Source: an uncultured cyanobacterium (GTDB taxonomy: Bacteria > Cyanobacteriota > Cyanobacteriia > PCC-6307 > Cyanobiaceae). Taken from it: DNA of 18,198 nucleotides. The translations under genes were made by a program, and so were the position numbers. How positions within the stretch are numbered: position 1 is the first letter of the stretch; each line of letters starts with the position of its first letter. Shown here in pieces: positions 8,169 to 15,780 of the stretch. Below the pieces are notes generated by a model. It was not told the origin of the DNA and ran no database searches. It saw nothing but the letters and a program-made list of their open reading frames with translations. Where the stretch lies: the NCBI GenBank assembly GCA_903921295.1, contig CAIXOZ010000113.1, forward strand, positions 1-18,198, read 5' to 3'.

Positions 8169-8482
8169 GGCGAACGACCCTGGGGGGCCCGGATTGGCCC
8201 GGTGAATGTAGCCCTGCTGGTTCCCTGAGCGGGAGACCTGACAACCGATCGCTGGACACCTCAGCAATTGGTGATCGGCCGCTGTCTGCATCTCCGGCGG
8301 AAGCGCCTCAACGGGGCATCCGTTGATCCGGCCCGGTGGTGCGGCCTTGCGGCCTTGAAGCCGCCGCCACCGCTTCCGAGCGCGTGGAATCAGATGGCCG
8401 CATCGATGGCGCAGACCACAAGACCCCCCCCTGTCCGCGAGCTCCGAGGCGGAGGGCCGTGGGCCACGTCGCTGGCCGTGAT
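8169..8482. other. Gene-free stretch upstream of the CP12-like gene
   Basis: No supportable coding sequence on either strand. A short tandem of GCGGCCTT occurs at 8341-8356. The stretch may hold the promoter of the CP12-like gene and the decayed distal part of the pseudogene described next, but I could align neither. Confidence 0.4.
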
Positions 8483-8913
8483 TCACGAGACGATCAGCTG
8501 CCCGGTCGAGCCGGTCCCGGCCGCGATGCCGGCGATGGTGACATGGATCGCCGCCCCGCAGAAGCGCCGATGGTGCACAACGCCCCGCGCAGGACAAGGC
8601 GCGGATCCATCCGCCTGAACATTCCGTTGCTGCCGTGCTCGATGCCACCAGTGAAAACAAACATTCCCACACACCACCCAAGCAAGCCTTGAACGGGCGC
8701 GGAGAAACTTATTGAAATCGCGAGGATCGACAGATGCCGAAGCCAGGCATCCCATGAGATTCCGGCGAGGGTTACGACAGCGAGTTGCCATCGATTGAGG
8801 ACAATGGCTCGGCCATACCAGCCTGCGGAGCTTGGCAACCTGCGACCCAGGAACATTCGCTCAGCAGCGAAGAAGATGAAAGCAGTACCAATGATGAGAA
8901 AAACAACAGACAT
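8483..8913 (-). pseudogene. Fatty-acid hydroxylase / sterol desaturase family remnant, frameshifted
   Basis: From the ATG at 8913 the minus strand reads about 87 residues of a membrane protein (MSVVFLIIGTAFIFFAAERM, then GWYGRAIVLNRWQLAVVTLAG, then LLGWCVGMFVF). The frame then fails into TGGIEHGSNG. In the next frame the same bases read CFHWWHRARQ, so the joined reading VF-(Y/H)WWHRAR is the first histidine-box region of the fatty-acid hydroxylase superfamily. One missing base at about 8652/8653 explains the switch. Beyond the box, neither frame recovers the expected second histidine motif with confidence before the stop at 8483, so the C-terminal half is lost or heavily decayed. Intact members are di-iron membrane oxygenases acting on lipids or carotenoids. 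A sequencing error could explain the frameshift but not the missing C-terminus. Confidence 0.7.
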
Positions 8914-9664
8914 TGGTCAATTCTGCTTTGTTGATGTCCAACGCAGGAACGACGGTGCTGTTACCCAATCACGCCATAGTTCGACACCAGATGATCGATC
9001 CGGACCATGGTGAATGGAGGCAGCAACAGCGTGAGCTCTACCCTCGGCGTCGGCTCGGCGGAGAGCCTTCTGCGCATCCGCCCCCCACCGTTTCATCCCG
9101 ACCAGCCGTCACGATGATTGAAGGGGGTGAGGACAACGAGGAGGCCACCGCCTGGCGCCCGGGTGTCGATCAGTGGAGTCGTCAGGTCGCCTTGACCGTG
9201 CAGCTCCCGGAGGCTGCAGATCTCCCAGCTGCGATCCCGCAGATCGGCGGCCAAGGGATGGCTCCGGGCAGGACCACGGCCGGGATCTGATCCGGGCCGC
9301 CAGCCCAGCCAGTCGGATCAGCGCTGATTCAGACTCAGATCCAGGAGATGCCTTTCTTATTCAGCGAACTCTGACCGGCGCCAGTGGCTCTCCTGCGGAA
9401 CCACCCATCGCCCGCCCCGTTCCGCAGGGACGCAACGCCATGGGGTCGGGCCAGCACTGACCAGAGGCATGACATCGGCGGACATCACCGCCCTGACTGC
9501 GCGGCAAACAGGGCTTCCCGCCCCATGCCACCCAGGCGCGCGGTCGGCGCCGTTTTGGAAGCCCAAGGCCCACTGGGCGATCCAGACCGGGCCGCCGCCA
9601 CCGCGAACTGGTCGTGCATGGGGAGACTGAGAGAGGTCCGCCGCAGAACGCCGCCATCACGATC
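8914..9664. other. Gene-poor stretch of about 750 bases
   Basis: Open frames of 60-125 codons exist on both strands but are rich in Arg/Pro/Gly runs, overlap each other and show no family motif or plausible start. I see no tRNA, CRISPR or insertion-sequence ends. It looks like decayed coding DNA joined to the neighbouring pseudogene. Confidence 0.45.
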
Positions 9665-9695
9665 TTGACAATCATGAGACCTCATCGCAAACTAT
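9665..9695 (+). promoter_or_regulatory. Possible promoter of the acidic 126-residue gene
   Basis: TTGACA at 9665-9670 is a perfect -35 hexamer. The best -10-like sequence, AACTAT at 9690-9695, lies at a loose 19-base spacing. The ATG follows at 9718. Confidence 0.3.
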
Positions 9696-9717
9696 CGATC
9701 AACACCCATCCAATTAG

Positions 9718-10098
9718 ATGTCAAGCATTAAATTCGATTTTTCGGGCATCCATTCAGGCGGACTGCCCGTGACGTTGGCCTATGAAGACATTCCAGCTGA
9801 TTACAGCCTGGAATTCAACGCAAGGAGTGACGATGGCGATGACAATTACGAATCCTACGCACCGGACGAAGACACGGTCGATACATCATCGCTGAAGCTG
9901 GAAAAAACAGAAGATGGCAACACCATGCTCGTGGGCGTGGCATCATTGGAAGACCCTGAAGACGAAGATTCAGAAGCTTTCTTTCATGGCTGTCGCGATT
10001 CCGGCGAAATTCAGATCAGCTTCTGCGTAACGGATTCCGATGGAAACAGAGTATCGCCTTGGTCCTATCACTACACCCTGCCCTGTGATGAAGAGTGA
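9718..10098 (+). CDS. Hypothetical acidic protein, 126 residues
   Basis: I recognise no family. The protein is strongly acidic, with dense Asp/Glu in NARSDDGDDNYESYAPDEDT and LEDPEDEDSE, no signal peptide and no membrane segment, and an aromatic/beta-like C-terminus ending PWSYHYTLPCDEE. Codon choice and lower GC differ from the flanking genes. It stands alone in the plus direction after the gene-poor region and about 300 bases before the endonuclease gene. Its extreme charge would fit a DNA mimic or a metal-binding protein, but nothing in the sequence proves either. No good Shine-Dalgarno sequence precedes the ATG. Confidence 0.65.
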   Translation: MSSIKFDFSGIHSGGLPVTLAYEDIPADYSLEFNARSDDGDDNYESYAPDEDTVDTSSLKLEKTEDGNTMLVGVASLEDPEDEDSEAFFHGCRDSGEIQISFCVTDSDGNRVSPWSYHYTLPCDEE

Positions 10099-10396
10099 CC
10101 CGTAACGCAACCAGCGCATCACAACCATCCGGGCCTTCAACCGCCATCGCCTGCTGCCTCTCCTGAACCTCCCGTTCCACGGTTCCCACCTCCCAGCGCG
10201 TCTTCCCAACGCACTCCTGACGAACGGGTGACGGCCGTACAACGAAGGGATGGCGTCGCAGCTCGCCATCTCACCGACCGGAAACCATCGCACTGCCGTC
10301 TCCTTGCCACAAGGCCACAGCACTGGAGTCACCCGCCCGGGTGCGTGGAGCCCGAACCGCCAGCCTTCGCTACAACAGAGGCATCGCCACCCAACC
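10099..10396. other. Intergenic region before the endonuclease
   Basis: About 300 bases with no supportable gene. An in-frame ATG at 10250 would extend the endonuclease by 49 residues, but those residues are Gln/His/Arg/Pro-rich and unlike the family's N-terminus. Confidence 0.4.
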
Positions 10397-11335
10397 ATGG
10401 CCTTCTGGTGGGTCAACCACAGGCAGACCTACCGTCAGGAGACCGACGGCGGCTACATCTGGTCGCCCAAGGCGAACGCCAACGGCGCCCGCAACATCAG
10501 TTATGACAACCTCAGCCGCTGTCAGCGGGGAGATGTGGTGTTCAGCTACGCCAGGGGCCGCATCAGCCAGATCGGCCTGGTGGAAACGGCGGCGATCACA
10601 GCTCAGAAGCCAGCGGAATTTGGCGCCACCGGCGAGAACTGGAATCCGGAAGGCTGGTTGGTGCGGGTGAACTGGCAGCCACTGCACCAGCCCTTGGTGC
10701 CGCAGACGTTTTTCGAGCTGATCCAGCCCCTGCTCCCCGACCGCCACAGCCCGATCAGTACCAGCACGGGCCGGGGCAACCAGGGCGTGTATCTGGCTGG
10801 GTTGAGCGAAACACTGGGCCGGCTGCTGGTGAAGTTGATCGAAGACCACGCCGACCCTGCGGTGCACGTGCACCTGGTGGTGCTAGCGGAAGAAGGGGAA
10901 GCCACGACCTCCCTGTTCGACGATATGCAGCGGCTGCGGGAGATACCGAGCAGCACCGAGCGGGATGCGCTCACCAGGGCGCGGCTGGGACAGGGAGTGT
11001 TCCGCCATCGCGTGGCTGAACGTGAACCGGCCTGTCGGGTCACGGGCCTGCATCGGCAGCAGTTCCTGGTGGCGAGTCACATCAAACCCTGGCGCGACTG
11101 CGACAACCGCGAACGGCTCGATGGCGCCAACGGTCTGCTGCTCTCCCCCCATGTGGACAAACTCTTCGACCGCCACTGGATCAGCTTCGACAGTGGTGGC
11201 CAGCTGGTCTGTGAACACGAAGCCGCTCGCGAGGCGTTGCGCTGCTGGGGGATCGAGGGAGCGAACCTGATCCGACCCTTCAGCAGGGAGCAGGAGCAGT
11301 TTCTCAACGCCCATCGGCTGGTGCTGCGGCGCTGA
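10397..11335 (+). CDS. HNH endonuclease with N-terminal PUA/EVE-like domain
   Basis: A 312-residue putative restriction nuclease. Residues 1-95 (MAFWWVNHRQTYRQE, IWSPK, RGDVVFSYARGRISQIGLV) match the EVE/PUA-like modified-base reader domain as found fused to nucleases. Residues about 200-270 form the HNH domain: Cys213 in CRVTGL, His228 in VASHIKPW, Asn245 in LDGANGLLLSP, then HVDKLFDRHWISF. Proteins of this layout are thought to cleave DNA carrying modified bases (type IV-like restriction), from knowledge of the family rather than this sequence. The ATG at 10397 is chosen because the conserved reader domain starts there. Its 3' end overlaps the convergent 137-residue gene by 32 bases, and the ArdC-like gene lies just beyond. 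No methyltransferase is visible in the window. Confidence 0.88.
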   Translation: MAFWWVNHRQTYRQETDGGYIWSPKANANGARNISYDNLSRCQRGDVVFSYARGRISQIGLVETAAITAQKPAEFGATGENWNPEGWLVRVNWQPLHQPLVPQTFFELIQPLLPDRHSPISTSTGRGNQGVYLAGLSETLGRLLVKLIEDHADPAVHVHLVVLAEEGEATTSLFDDMQRLREIPSSTERDALTRARLGQGVFRHRVAEREPACRVTGLHRQQFLVASHIKPWRDCDNRERLDGANGLLLSPHVDKLFDRHWISFDSGGQLVCEHEAAREALRCWGIEGANLIRPFSREQEQFLNAHRLVLRR

Positions 11336-11717
11336 ACGGTGATCCATCGCCAGGGCCACCGGGCAGGAAGCGCCGGATGAAGGTGGTCAGGGCCATCGGC
11401 CCGCAGCGGCTGTGCCAGGCGCTGCTGCCGGGAAGGCGTCGCCAGCACTGCACCTGCAACGGCGCCTCCAGACCAGGAAGCAGCTCTACGCCGTAGCGGT
11501 AGTCGGCATCAACGGCCTCCTCAGGGGTCGCGATCGGTCGGGCCCCGGGCTGGCTGCGCAGGAAGGCAGCGAGGAAAGCCGCGGGTTCTGGCGTTTCACG
11601 CAGGGCTGCGGCCAAGCGCCAGGCGGCACCGGTGGGATAGCCGTCGTGGTCGAAGACGAGGTGGTGGATGTGCTGACAGGGGAAACCGGTGAAGGTGTGA
11701 ACGGCGCGGGTGGCCAT
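11304..11717 (-). CDS. Hypothetical protein, 137 residues, divergent from the ArdC-like gene
   Basis: I recognise no family. The reading frame has natural composition (VHTFTGFPCQHIHHLVFDHD, AVDADYRYGVELLPGLEAPL, GPMALTTFIRRFLPG), without signal peptide or membrane segment, and looks like a folded small protein with an N-terminal beta-rich part. Its 3' end overlaps the HNH gene convergently by 32 bases, so the last residues (after FIRRFLPG) may be non-essential. The ATG at 11717 lies inside the left arm of a 10-bp inverted repeat (11714-11742), which may control it. Position between a nuclease and an antirestriction-type gene suggests an accessory or regulatory role in that cluster. Confidence 0.65.
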   Translation of the reverse strand: MATRAVHTFTGFPCQHIHHLVFDHDGYPTGAAWRLAAALRETPEPAAFLAAFLRSQPGARPIATPEEAVDADYRYGVELLPGLEAPLQVQCWRRLPGSSAWHSRCGPMALTTFIRRFLPGGPGDGSPFSAAAPADGR

Positions 11718-11742
11718 GGATGGGAACGATTGCCATCCATGG
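11714..11742. promoter_or_regulatory. Inverted repeat between divergent genes, candidate operator
   Basis: CCATGGATGG (11714-11723), nine bases, then CCATCCATGG (11733-11742): a perfect 10-bp dyad. The left arm contains the start codon of the minus-strand 137-residue gene, and the ArdC-like gene starts 200 bases to the right. It could be a protein-binding site, or, as minus-strand RNA, a hairpin that hides the start codon. Confidence 0.5.
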
Positions 11743-11939
11743 GTGCCACCGGGGGTTCAACCCTCGGCCTGCCTGAGCCTGCAGGTGCGGCACCGATCGT
11801 CCCGTCCTCCCCTGGCATCAGGGTGCCGCTTTCGATCTCCCACCACCATCGCCGCTGGGAAGCAGCCGCGGAGACAGGGCGGGCACTCCCTGACTGTGGC
11901 TGTTGCGCTCGCTTCCTCAAGCCAAAGCCGCCTGCAGCC

Positions 11940-13142
11940 ATGGTTCTGCGCTTGCTTCCCCCCATGGCCCTGGTCTCCGGCCGCCGCTCTTCCCGCTCCT
12001 CCCAGTCGTCTCAGGGTCCGGATCCCGACCGCGCCCACCCATCGCCGCGATCCCCTGGGGCGAGCCCGAGCGCGGACGAGAGGCTGGTGGCCTCCCTGAT
12101 CAGCCTGCTGGAGGCGGGCACCACCCCCTGGCGACGCGACTGGCAGACCGGCGCCAGCAACCACCACTGCAATCTGCTGACGGGCCGTCGCTACCGCGGC
12201 GCCAATCCGGTGTTGCTCAGCCTCGGTATGCCGCTGCGGGGCTCCACGCTGCCCTTCTGGTGCAGCTTCGCCGAGGCCAGGGCCCATGGCCTGAGGCCCC
12301 GCCGCGGCAGCAGGGCGGTGCATGTGCTTCAGCCCCAGCTGCAGCGCAGCGCAGCGGCATGGCCCACCGAAGGCGCCGCAACGCCGGAGCCAGGGCCAGC
12401 CGATGGAACCGAGATGAGTGCTGCCGCCCCGCAGACCACGGCCCCGCAGACCACGGCGCGCTGGATCAGCTATCGGGCCCTGGCGGTGTTCAACGCCCGC
12501 GATCTCTGTGGCGAGTCGCTCAGCGACCTGATCCGCAGACGCCAGCAGCAGGCCACGCTGCTGCAGCGGCCGGAGCCGGAGCGCCTGGCCGCCGCCGAAG
12601 CGGTGCTGAGCAGCTGGCCGGTGCCGGTACGGTTCGGTGGTGATCGCGCCTGCTATCTCCCGGCGGCCGACCGGATTGTGCTGCCGGCTCGCAACGCCTT
12701 TGTTTCAGCGCCGGCCCTTTACGCCACCTGGGCCCATGAAGCGATCCATTCCTCAGGCCACAGCTCGCGCCTGGCCCGGGATCTCTCCGGCGGCATGGGC
12801 GACGGCGGCGATGGCGGCCGCGCCTACGCCCGGGAAGAGCTGGTGGCCGAACTGGAAGCGGTACTGCTTGGCGATCGCCTTGAGATCGGCAGCGCCATGG
12901 CGAACCACGCCGCCTACCTCAACCACTGGCTGGAGATGCTGCGCGAATCACCGCGCCTGCTGATTTCGGTGCTCGCCGACGCACGCCGCGCTGCGGATCT
13001 GATCGCCCCCGAAACGACGCTCCCAGCCGCGGAAGCCACCGATGGAGACCCGCGACTGCAGAGGATCGGTGCCGGGGCCGGCTCAGTAGAGCCATTCCGC
13101 CGCCGGGGTGGCCTGGGCGGCCAGCGAGAACCCACCGCCTGA
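11940..13142 (+). CDS. ArdC-like antirestriction protein / zincin metallopeptidase
   Basis: A 400-residue two-domain protein. Residues about 45-135 match the ArdC N-terminal ssDNA-binding domain (LLEAGTTPWRRDW, LLTGRRYRGANPVLL, PFWCSFAEARAHGLRPRRGS). Residues about 175-355 match the zincin-like domain: His266-Glu267 and His270 in TWAHEAIHSSGHSSRL form the HExxH zinc site, and AREELVAELEAVLLGD supplies the conserved acidic helix. The two are joined by a low-complexity linker with a tandem PQTTA repeat. ArdC proteins are found on plasmids and integrative elements and protect incoming single-stranded DNA from restriction. The ATG at 11940 (or 11964) is preferred to the longer frame upstream, which reads Arg/Ser/Pro-rich. 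The last 20 codons overlap the convergent M15 gene by 60 bases. Its setting beside an HNH nuclease supports a mobile or defence origin. Confidence 0.85.
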   Translation: MVLRLLPPMALVSGRRSSRSSQSSQGPDPDRAHPSPRSPGASPSADERLVASLISLLEAGTTPWRRDWQTGASNHHCNLLTGRRYRGANPVLLSLGMPLRGSTLPFWCSFAEARAHGLRPRRGSRAVHVLQPQLQRSAAAWPTEGAATPEPGPADGTEMSAAAPQTTAPQTTARWISYRALAVFNARDLCGESLSDLIRRRQQQATLLQRPEPERLAAAEAVLSSWPVPVRFGGDRACYLPAADRIVLPARNAFVSAPALYATWAHEAIHSSGHSSRLARDLSGGMGDGGDGGRAYAREELVAELEAVLLGDRLEIGSAMANHAAYLNHWLEMLRESPRLLISVLADARRAADLIAPETTLPAAEATDGDPRLQRIGAGAGSVEPFRRRGGLGGQREPTA

Positions 13143-13814
13143 ACGGGTGTCGAGATGGATGAAGCCCCGGTTGCGGCCATCGCCGAGGCCACCGCTCCAG
13201 CGGCGGCGGATCCATTGGTAGAACTCCTCCAGGGAGCGGCCCACCGGGTACACATCCATCGCTTCGCCGGTGATGTGCTTGGAGCCGCTCACCCCACCGA
13301 CCGCACGGTTGATCGGCTCCGGTCGGTAGAAGCTGGTCACCCCGAGGGCCGAACCCCAGGCTTCGCGGATCAGCCGATGCTGGGCCGCGGTGGCCAGCAC
13401 ATGTCGCTCATCGGCGGAACCGACGGCCGGGCGACGGCGGGCATCCCACTGCAGCACCTCCCCGACCGACAGATAGGGATGGATCATCGCGTTGAAATCG
13501 GCCCAGTCCACCGAGCCGGCGGCCACGATGGAGGGCGGTGCTGCAGCAGCCGGAGCCCCGGACGACTTGGAGGAGGAACCACCATCACCGCACTGGCGCC
13601 AGTGCGGCTGCCAGACCCACCAGCTCCCCGCGCCGGCCGCCAGATCCACCTGCGCATGCCCATCAGCCGCCCGCTCATGCAGGGCCAGCACGCCGTAACG
13701 CCGGCCCGTGGCCACCGCCACCTTCTGGTCGTCGCTCAGATCCGTGGCCTGAATCGGCTCCTTCTTCATCCAGGTGTCCTCAAGGGCCTCAAGGGTGAAG
13801 AGGGGCGTGTCCAT
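13083..13814 (-). CDS. M15-family peptidase (D-Ala-D-Ala carboxypeptidase-like) with SH3-like N-terminus
   Basis: A 243-residue protein, probably acting on peptidoglycan peptides. The C-terminal half carries the M15 zinc ligands: GSKHITGEAMDVYPVG (His and Asp in the HxxxxxxD pattern, residues 180 and 187) and GFIHLDTR (His220 and Asp222). The N-terminal 75 residues (FTLEALEDTWMKKEP, LSDDQKVAVATG, GSWWVWQPHW) match the SH3-like repeat seen in cyanobacterial cell-wall and surface proteins. A Ser/Ala/Pro linker joins the two. The ATG at 13814 is used; a GTG at 13826 would add four residues. No signal peptide is evident, so export, if any, is by another route. Its stop lies 60 bases inside the ArdC-like gene, an unusually long convergent overlap. 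Confidence 0.87.
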   Translation of the reverse strand: MDTPLFTLEALEDTWMKKEPIQATDLSDDQKVAVATGRRYGVLALHERAADGHAQVDLAAGAGSWWVWQPHWRQCGDGGSSSKSSGAPAAAAPPSIVAAGSVDWADFNAMIHPYLSVGEVLQWDARRRPAVGSADERHVLATAAQHRLIREAWGSALGVTSFYRPEPINRAVGGVSGSKHITGEAMDVYPVGRSLEEFYQWIRRRWSGGLGDGRNRGFIHLDTRSGGGFSLAAQATPAAEWLY

Positions 13815-13905
13815 GGGCGGCGACACCAGGCGCGTCAGGGCTGGTCCCGAACCGTAGCCAGACGCTCCCGATCGACAAGTCGAGGGCCGAAACCTCCCCA
13901 GGCCA

Positions 13906-14139
13906 TCAGCCCAGACGGGTGCTGACGCCGAAGCTGATCAGCCAGCGGTTGACCCGCTCCCGGTCGCGGGGGGGCACCTCCACGATCAGCTGGCCGAGCT
14001 CCCGGGCCGCCAGACGCCGCACCGTGCGGACATCCACGTGCCAGAGGGCTTCCGCTTCGCGAATCAACCGGGCCCATGTGCGGGCGGCCTGCCAACGGAG
14101 CAGTTTGTGGCTGGGATGGCTGGCGACGGATCTCCTCGT
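13906..14139 (-). CDS. Small basic protein with unclear start (possible frameshift)
   Basis: The minus strand is open for 77 codons after an in-frame TGA at 14142-14140 and ends with natural sequence: LLRWQAARTWARLIREAEAL, then WHVDVRTVRRLAARELGQLI, PPRDRERVNRWLISFGVSTRLG. No ATG or GTG lies in the first 30 codons; the available starts are CTG at 14103 and TTG at 14067 (53 residues). A frame one base away supplies ATG at 14152 reading MEPLNEEI, which would join well if one base were lost or gained near 14132. So it is either a TTG-started gene of 53 residues, or a frameshifted gene of about 80. I recognise no family; the helical Arg/Glu-rich make-up suggests nucleic-acid or protein binding. 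It lies about 90 bases upstream of the M15 gene in the same direction. Confidence 0.5.
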   Translation of the reverse strand, partial: TRRSVASHPSHKLLRWQAARTWARLIREAEALWHVDVRTVRRLAARELGQLIVEVPPRDRERVNRWLISFGVSTRLG

Positions 14140-14274
14140 TCAAGGGCTCCATCGTCAGGATGGAGAGCGACGCGCCCCGCTGGGGGGGTTGAACGGCGAT
14201 CGACGCCTGTTTCTTTAGATCCCGCCCCTCGATCGCAGCAGCCTGCCATCAGGATGCGCCGGAATCGCCCGGGT

Positions 14275-15234
14275 TCAGGCGGCATCGCGATCGGGGCGCT
14301 CCGAATCCGCCGGTACCGGGATCACCTCGAAACCGAGGCCGGCCGCCTCCCGCGCCGACAAGCGGCGGCTCCAGGCCCCGGGCAGGGGCTGATTCCAGCG
14401 GAACCCCGCCGCCTTGGCCAGGTGGCGCTCGCTGTAGGCCAGCACAGCCCGGTAGAGCAGACGCGGTTCCAGCGCCTGCTGCAGCAACATCTCCAGATCG
14501 GTGCAGCGCTCGAACACCTGAGCCAGGTAGATGCAGTCGGTGAGGGCCCGATGGGCCGCCCAGACCGGAACGCCGTAGGACAGCGCCAGATCCCGCACCG
14601 ATGGAGTGGTCCGCAGCCGCCGCTCCTCAGGCCAGCGGATGTCCTCCATCGAGCAGATCCAGGGCCGCTCAATCGCCGGCAGACCACCGATCCCGAACCA
14701 CTGGCGATCGAAGGCCGCGTTGTGGGCCACCACCGCATCCGCGCTCGCCACCAGGTCCTCAAACAACCGCAGCGCGGTCTCCACGGGCTGATCGATGCGG
14801 GTCACCGCCGCGGCGATGCCATTGACCATCTCGGCCGGATTGCGCTCGCAGGGCAACAGGAACGAAAGCTGCGAGAGCACCGAGCGGCTGGCCACATCAA
14901 ACAGAATCGCCCCCACCTCGATGCACTGATGCCGCTCCGGCGTCAGGCCGGTGGTCTCGGTGTCGAGGATCAGCAGCCGCTGCGGCATCCTCGCTGCGGC
15001 GGCAGGCTCCGGCTCGGGCGTCGCTGCGGCGCTCACCGGCTCGGGCGCGCTTTCCGGCAGTAGCGCCTCAGGGGCTGATGCGACCTGCGCAGGCGGGGCC
15101 TCCGGGATCGCTGCGGGCTCCGGATCGGGCGCGGCCGCGGGCTGCGCTGCGGGCGGATCCAACGCGACCAGGGCCAGCAGATCCACCTGCTCCCACTGCG
15201 AGGGCACGGGATCCGGGGCGGCGGGCTCAGCCAT
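14275..15234 (-). CDS. DnaQ-like 3'-5' exonuclease (DEDDh) with Pro/Ala-rich N-terminal extension
   Basis: A 319-residue protein. The exonuclease domain spans about residues 85-255 with all five acidic/His positions: Asp91 and Glu93 in ILDTETTGL, Asp176 in VAHNAAFDRQW, His228 and Asp232 in AAHRALTDC. It is related to the epsilon proofreading subunit, RNase T and similar nucleases that remove nucleotides from 3' ends. The first 80 residues are Ala/Pro/Glu-rich and probably disordered, and the last 60 form a domain seen in some cyanobacterial homologues. Polymerase association cannot be judged. Starts at 15234 (used), 15270, or the internal Met at 14988, just before the domain, are all possible. 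It is divergent from prxQ, with a gap of under 70 bases. Confidence 0.88.
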   Translation of the reverse strand: MAEPAAPDPVPSQWEQVDLLALVALDPPAAQPAAAPDPEPAAIPEAPPAQVASAPEALLPESAPEPVSAAATPEPEPAAAARMPQRLLILDTETTGLTPERHQCIEVGAILFDVASRSVLSQLSFLLPCERNPAEMVNGIAAAVTRIDQPVETALRLFEDLVASADAVVAHNAAFDRQWFGIGGLPAIERPWICSMEDIRWPEERRLRTTPSVRDLALSYGVPVWAAHRALTDCIYLAQVFERCTDLEMLLQQALEPRLLYRAVLAYSERHLAKAAGFRWNQPLPGAWSRRLSAREAAGLGFEVIPVPADSERPDRDAA

Positions 15235-15301
15235 GGCGACGGGGCGGGACGCGAGCGAAAGCCTCCCCATGGTCCCAGGTTGTTCTTCCTAAGGTGATGG
15301 T

Positions 15302-15778
15302 TTGAAGCCTCAGGTCTTGGCCCTCACCCTCGGCGATCGCGCCCCAGCCGTGGCCCTGCTCGATCAGGACGGCATCGAGCGACGGGTCGATCAACGCAAC
15401 GGCACGCCCCTGGTGCTCTTCTTCTACCCGAAGGACGACACCCCGGGCTGCACGATGGAGGCCTGCGCCTTCCGCGACAGCCAGGCCGATCTGCGGGCCC
15501 TCGGAGCCGAAGTCTGGGGGGTCAGCGGCGATGACGCCGCCAGCCACCGGCGCTTCGCCCAGCGTCACCAGCTGCCCTACCCGCTCCTGGTCGATCAGGG
15601 CAATCAGCTGCGCAAGGCCTTCGGGGTGCCCTCGGTGCTCGGTCTGCTGCCCGGCCGGGTCACCTATGTGATCGATGGCGATGGCGTGATCCGCCACAGC
15701 TTCAACAACCTCCTCGATGGTCCCGCCCACCGCCGCGAGGCCCTCGAAGCGCTGCGCCGCCTCCAGCAGGGCAGCTGA
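15302..15778 (+). CDS. Thiol peroxidase, PrxQ/BCP-type peroxiredoxin
   Basis: Reduces H2O2 and alkyl hydroperoxides with thioredoxin-type donors. The 158-residue protein has the PrxQ pattern: peroxidatic Cys50 in FFYPKDDTPGCTMEACAFRD and resolving Cys55 five residues later. The start is TTG at 15302, supported by AAGG nine bases upstream (15290-15293) and by correct N-terminal length; the nearby ATG at 15297 runs into a stop. The DUF1350 gene begins two bases after its stop, so they form an operon. TTG initiation suggests modest expression. Confidence 0.93.
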   Translation: MKPQVLALTLGDRAPAVALLDQDGIERRVDQRNGTPLVLFFYPKDDTPGCTMEACAFRDSQADLRALGAEVWGVSGDDAASHRRFAQRHQLPYPLLVDQGNQLRKAFGVPSVLGLLPGRVTYVIDGDGVIRHSFNNLLDGPAHRREALEALRRLQQGS

Positions 15779-15780
15779 CC

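Noticed and set aside
9361..9675. Minus-strand ORF beginning MIVKIVMAAF, possible transposase fragment
   Set aside because: No catalytic motif, terminal inverted repeats or target duplication could be seen, and the body is Arg/Pro/Gly-rich.
12429..12458. Tandem repeat in the ArdC-like gene
   Set aside because: It simply encodes a doubled PQTTA in the interdomain linker; ordinary low-complexity expansion.
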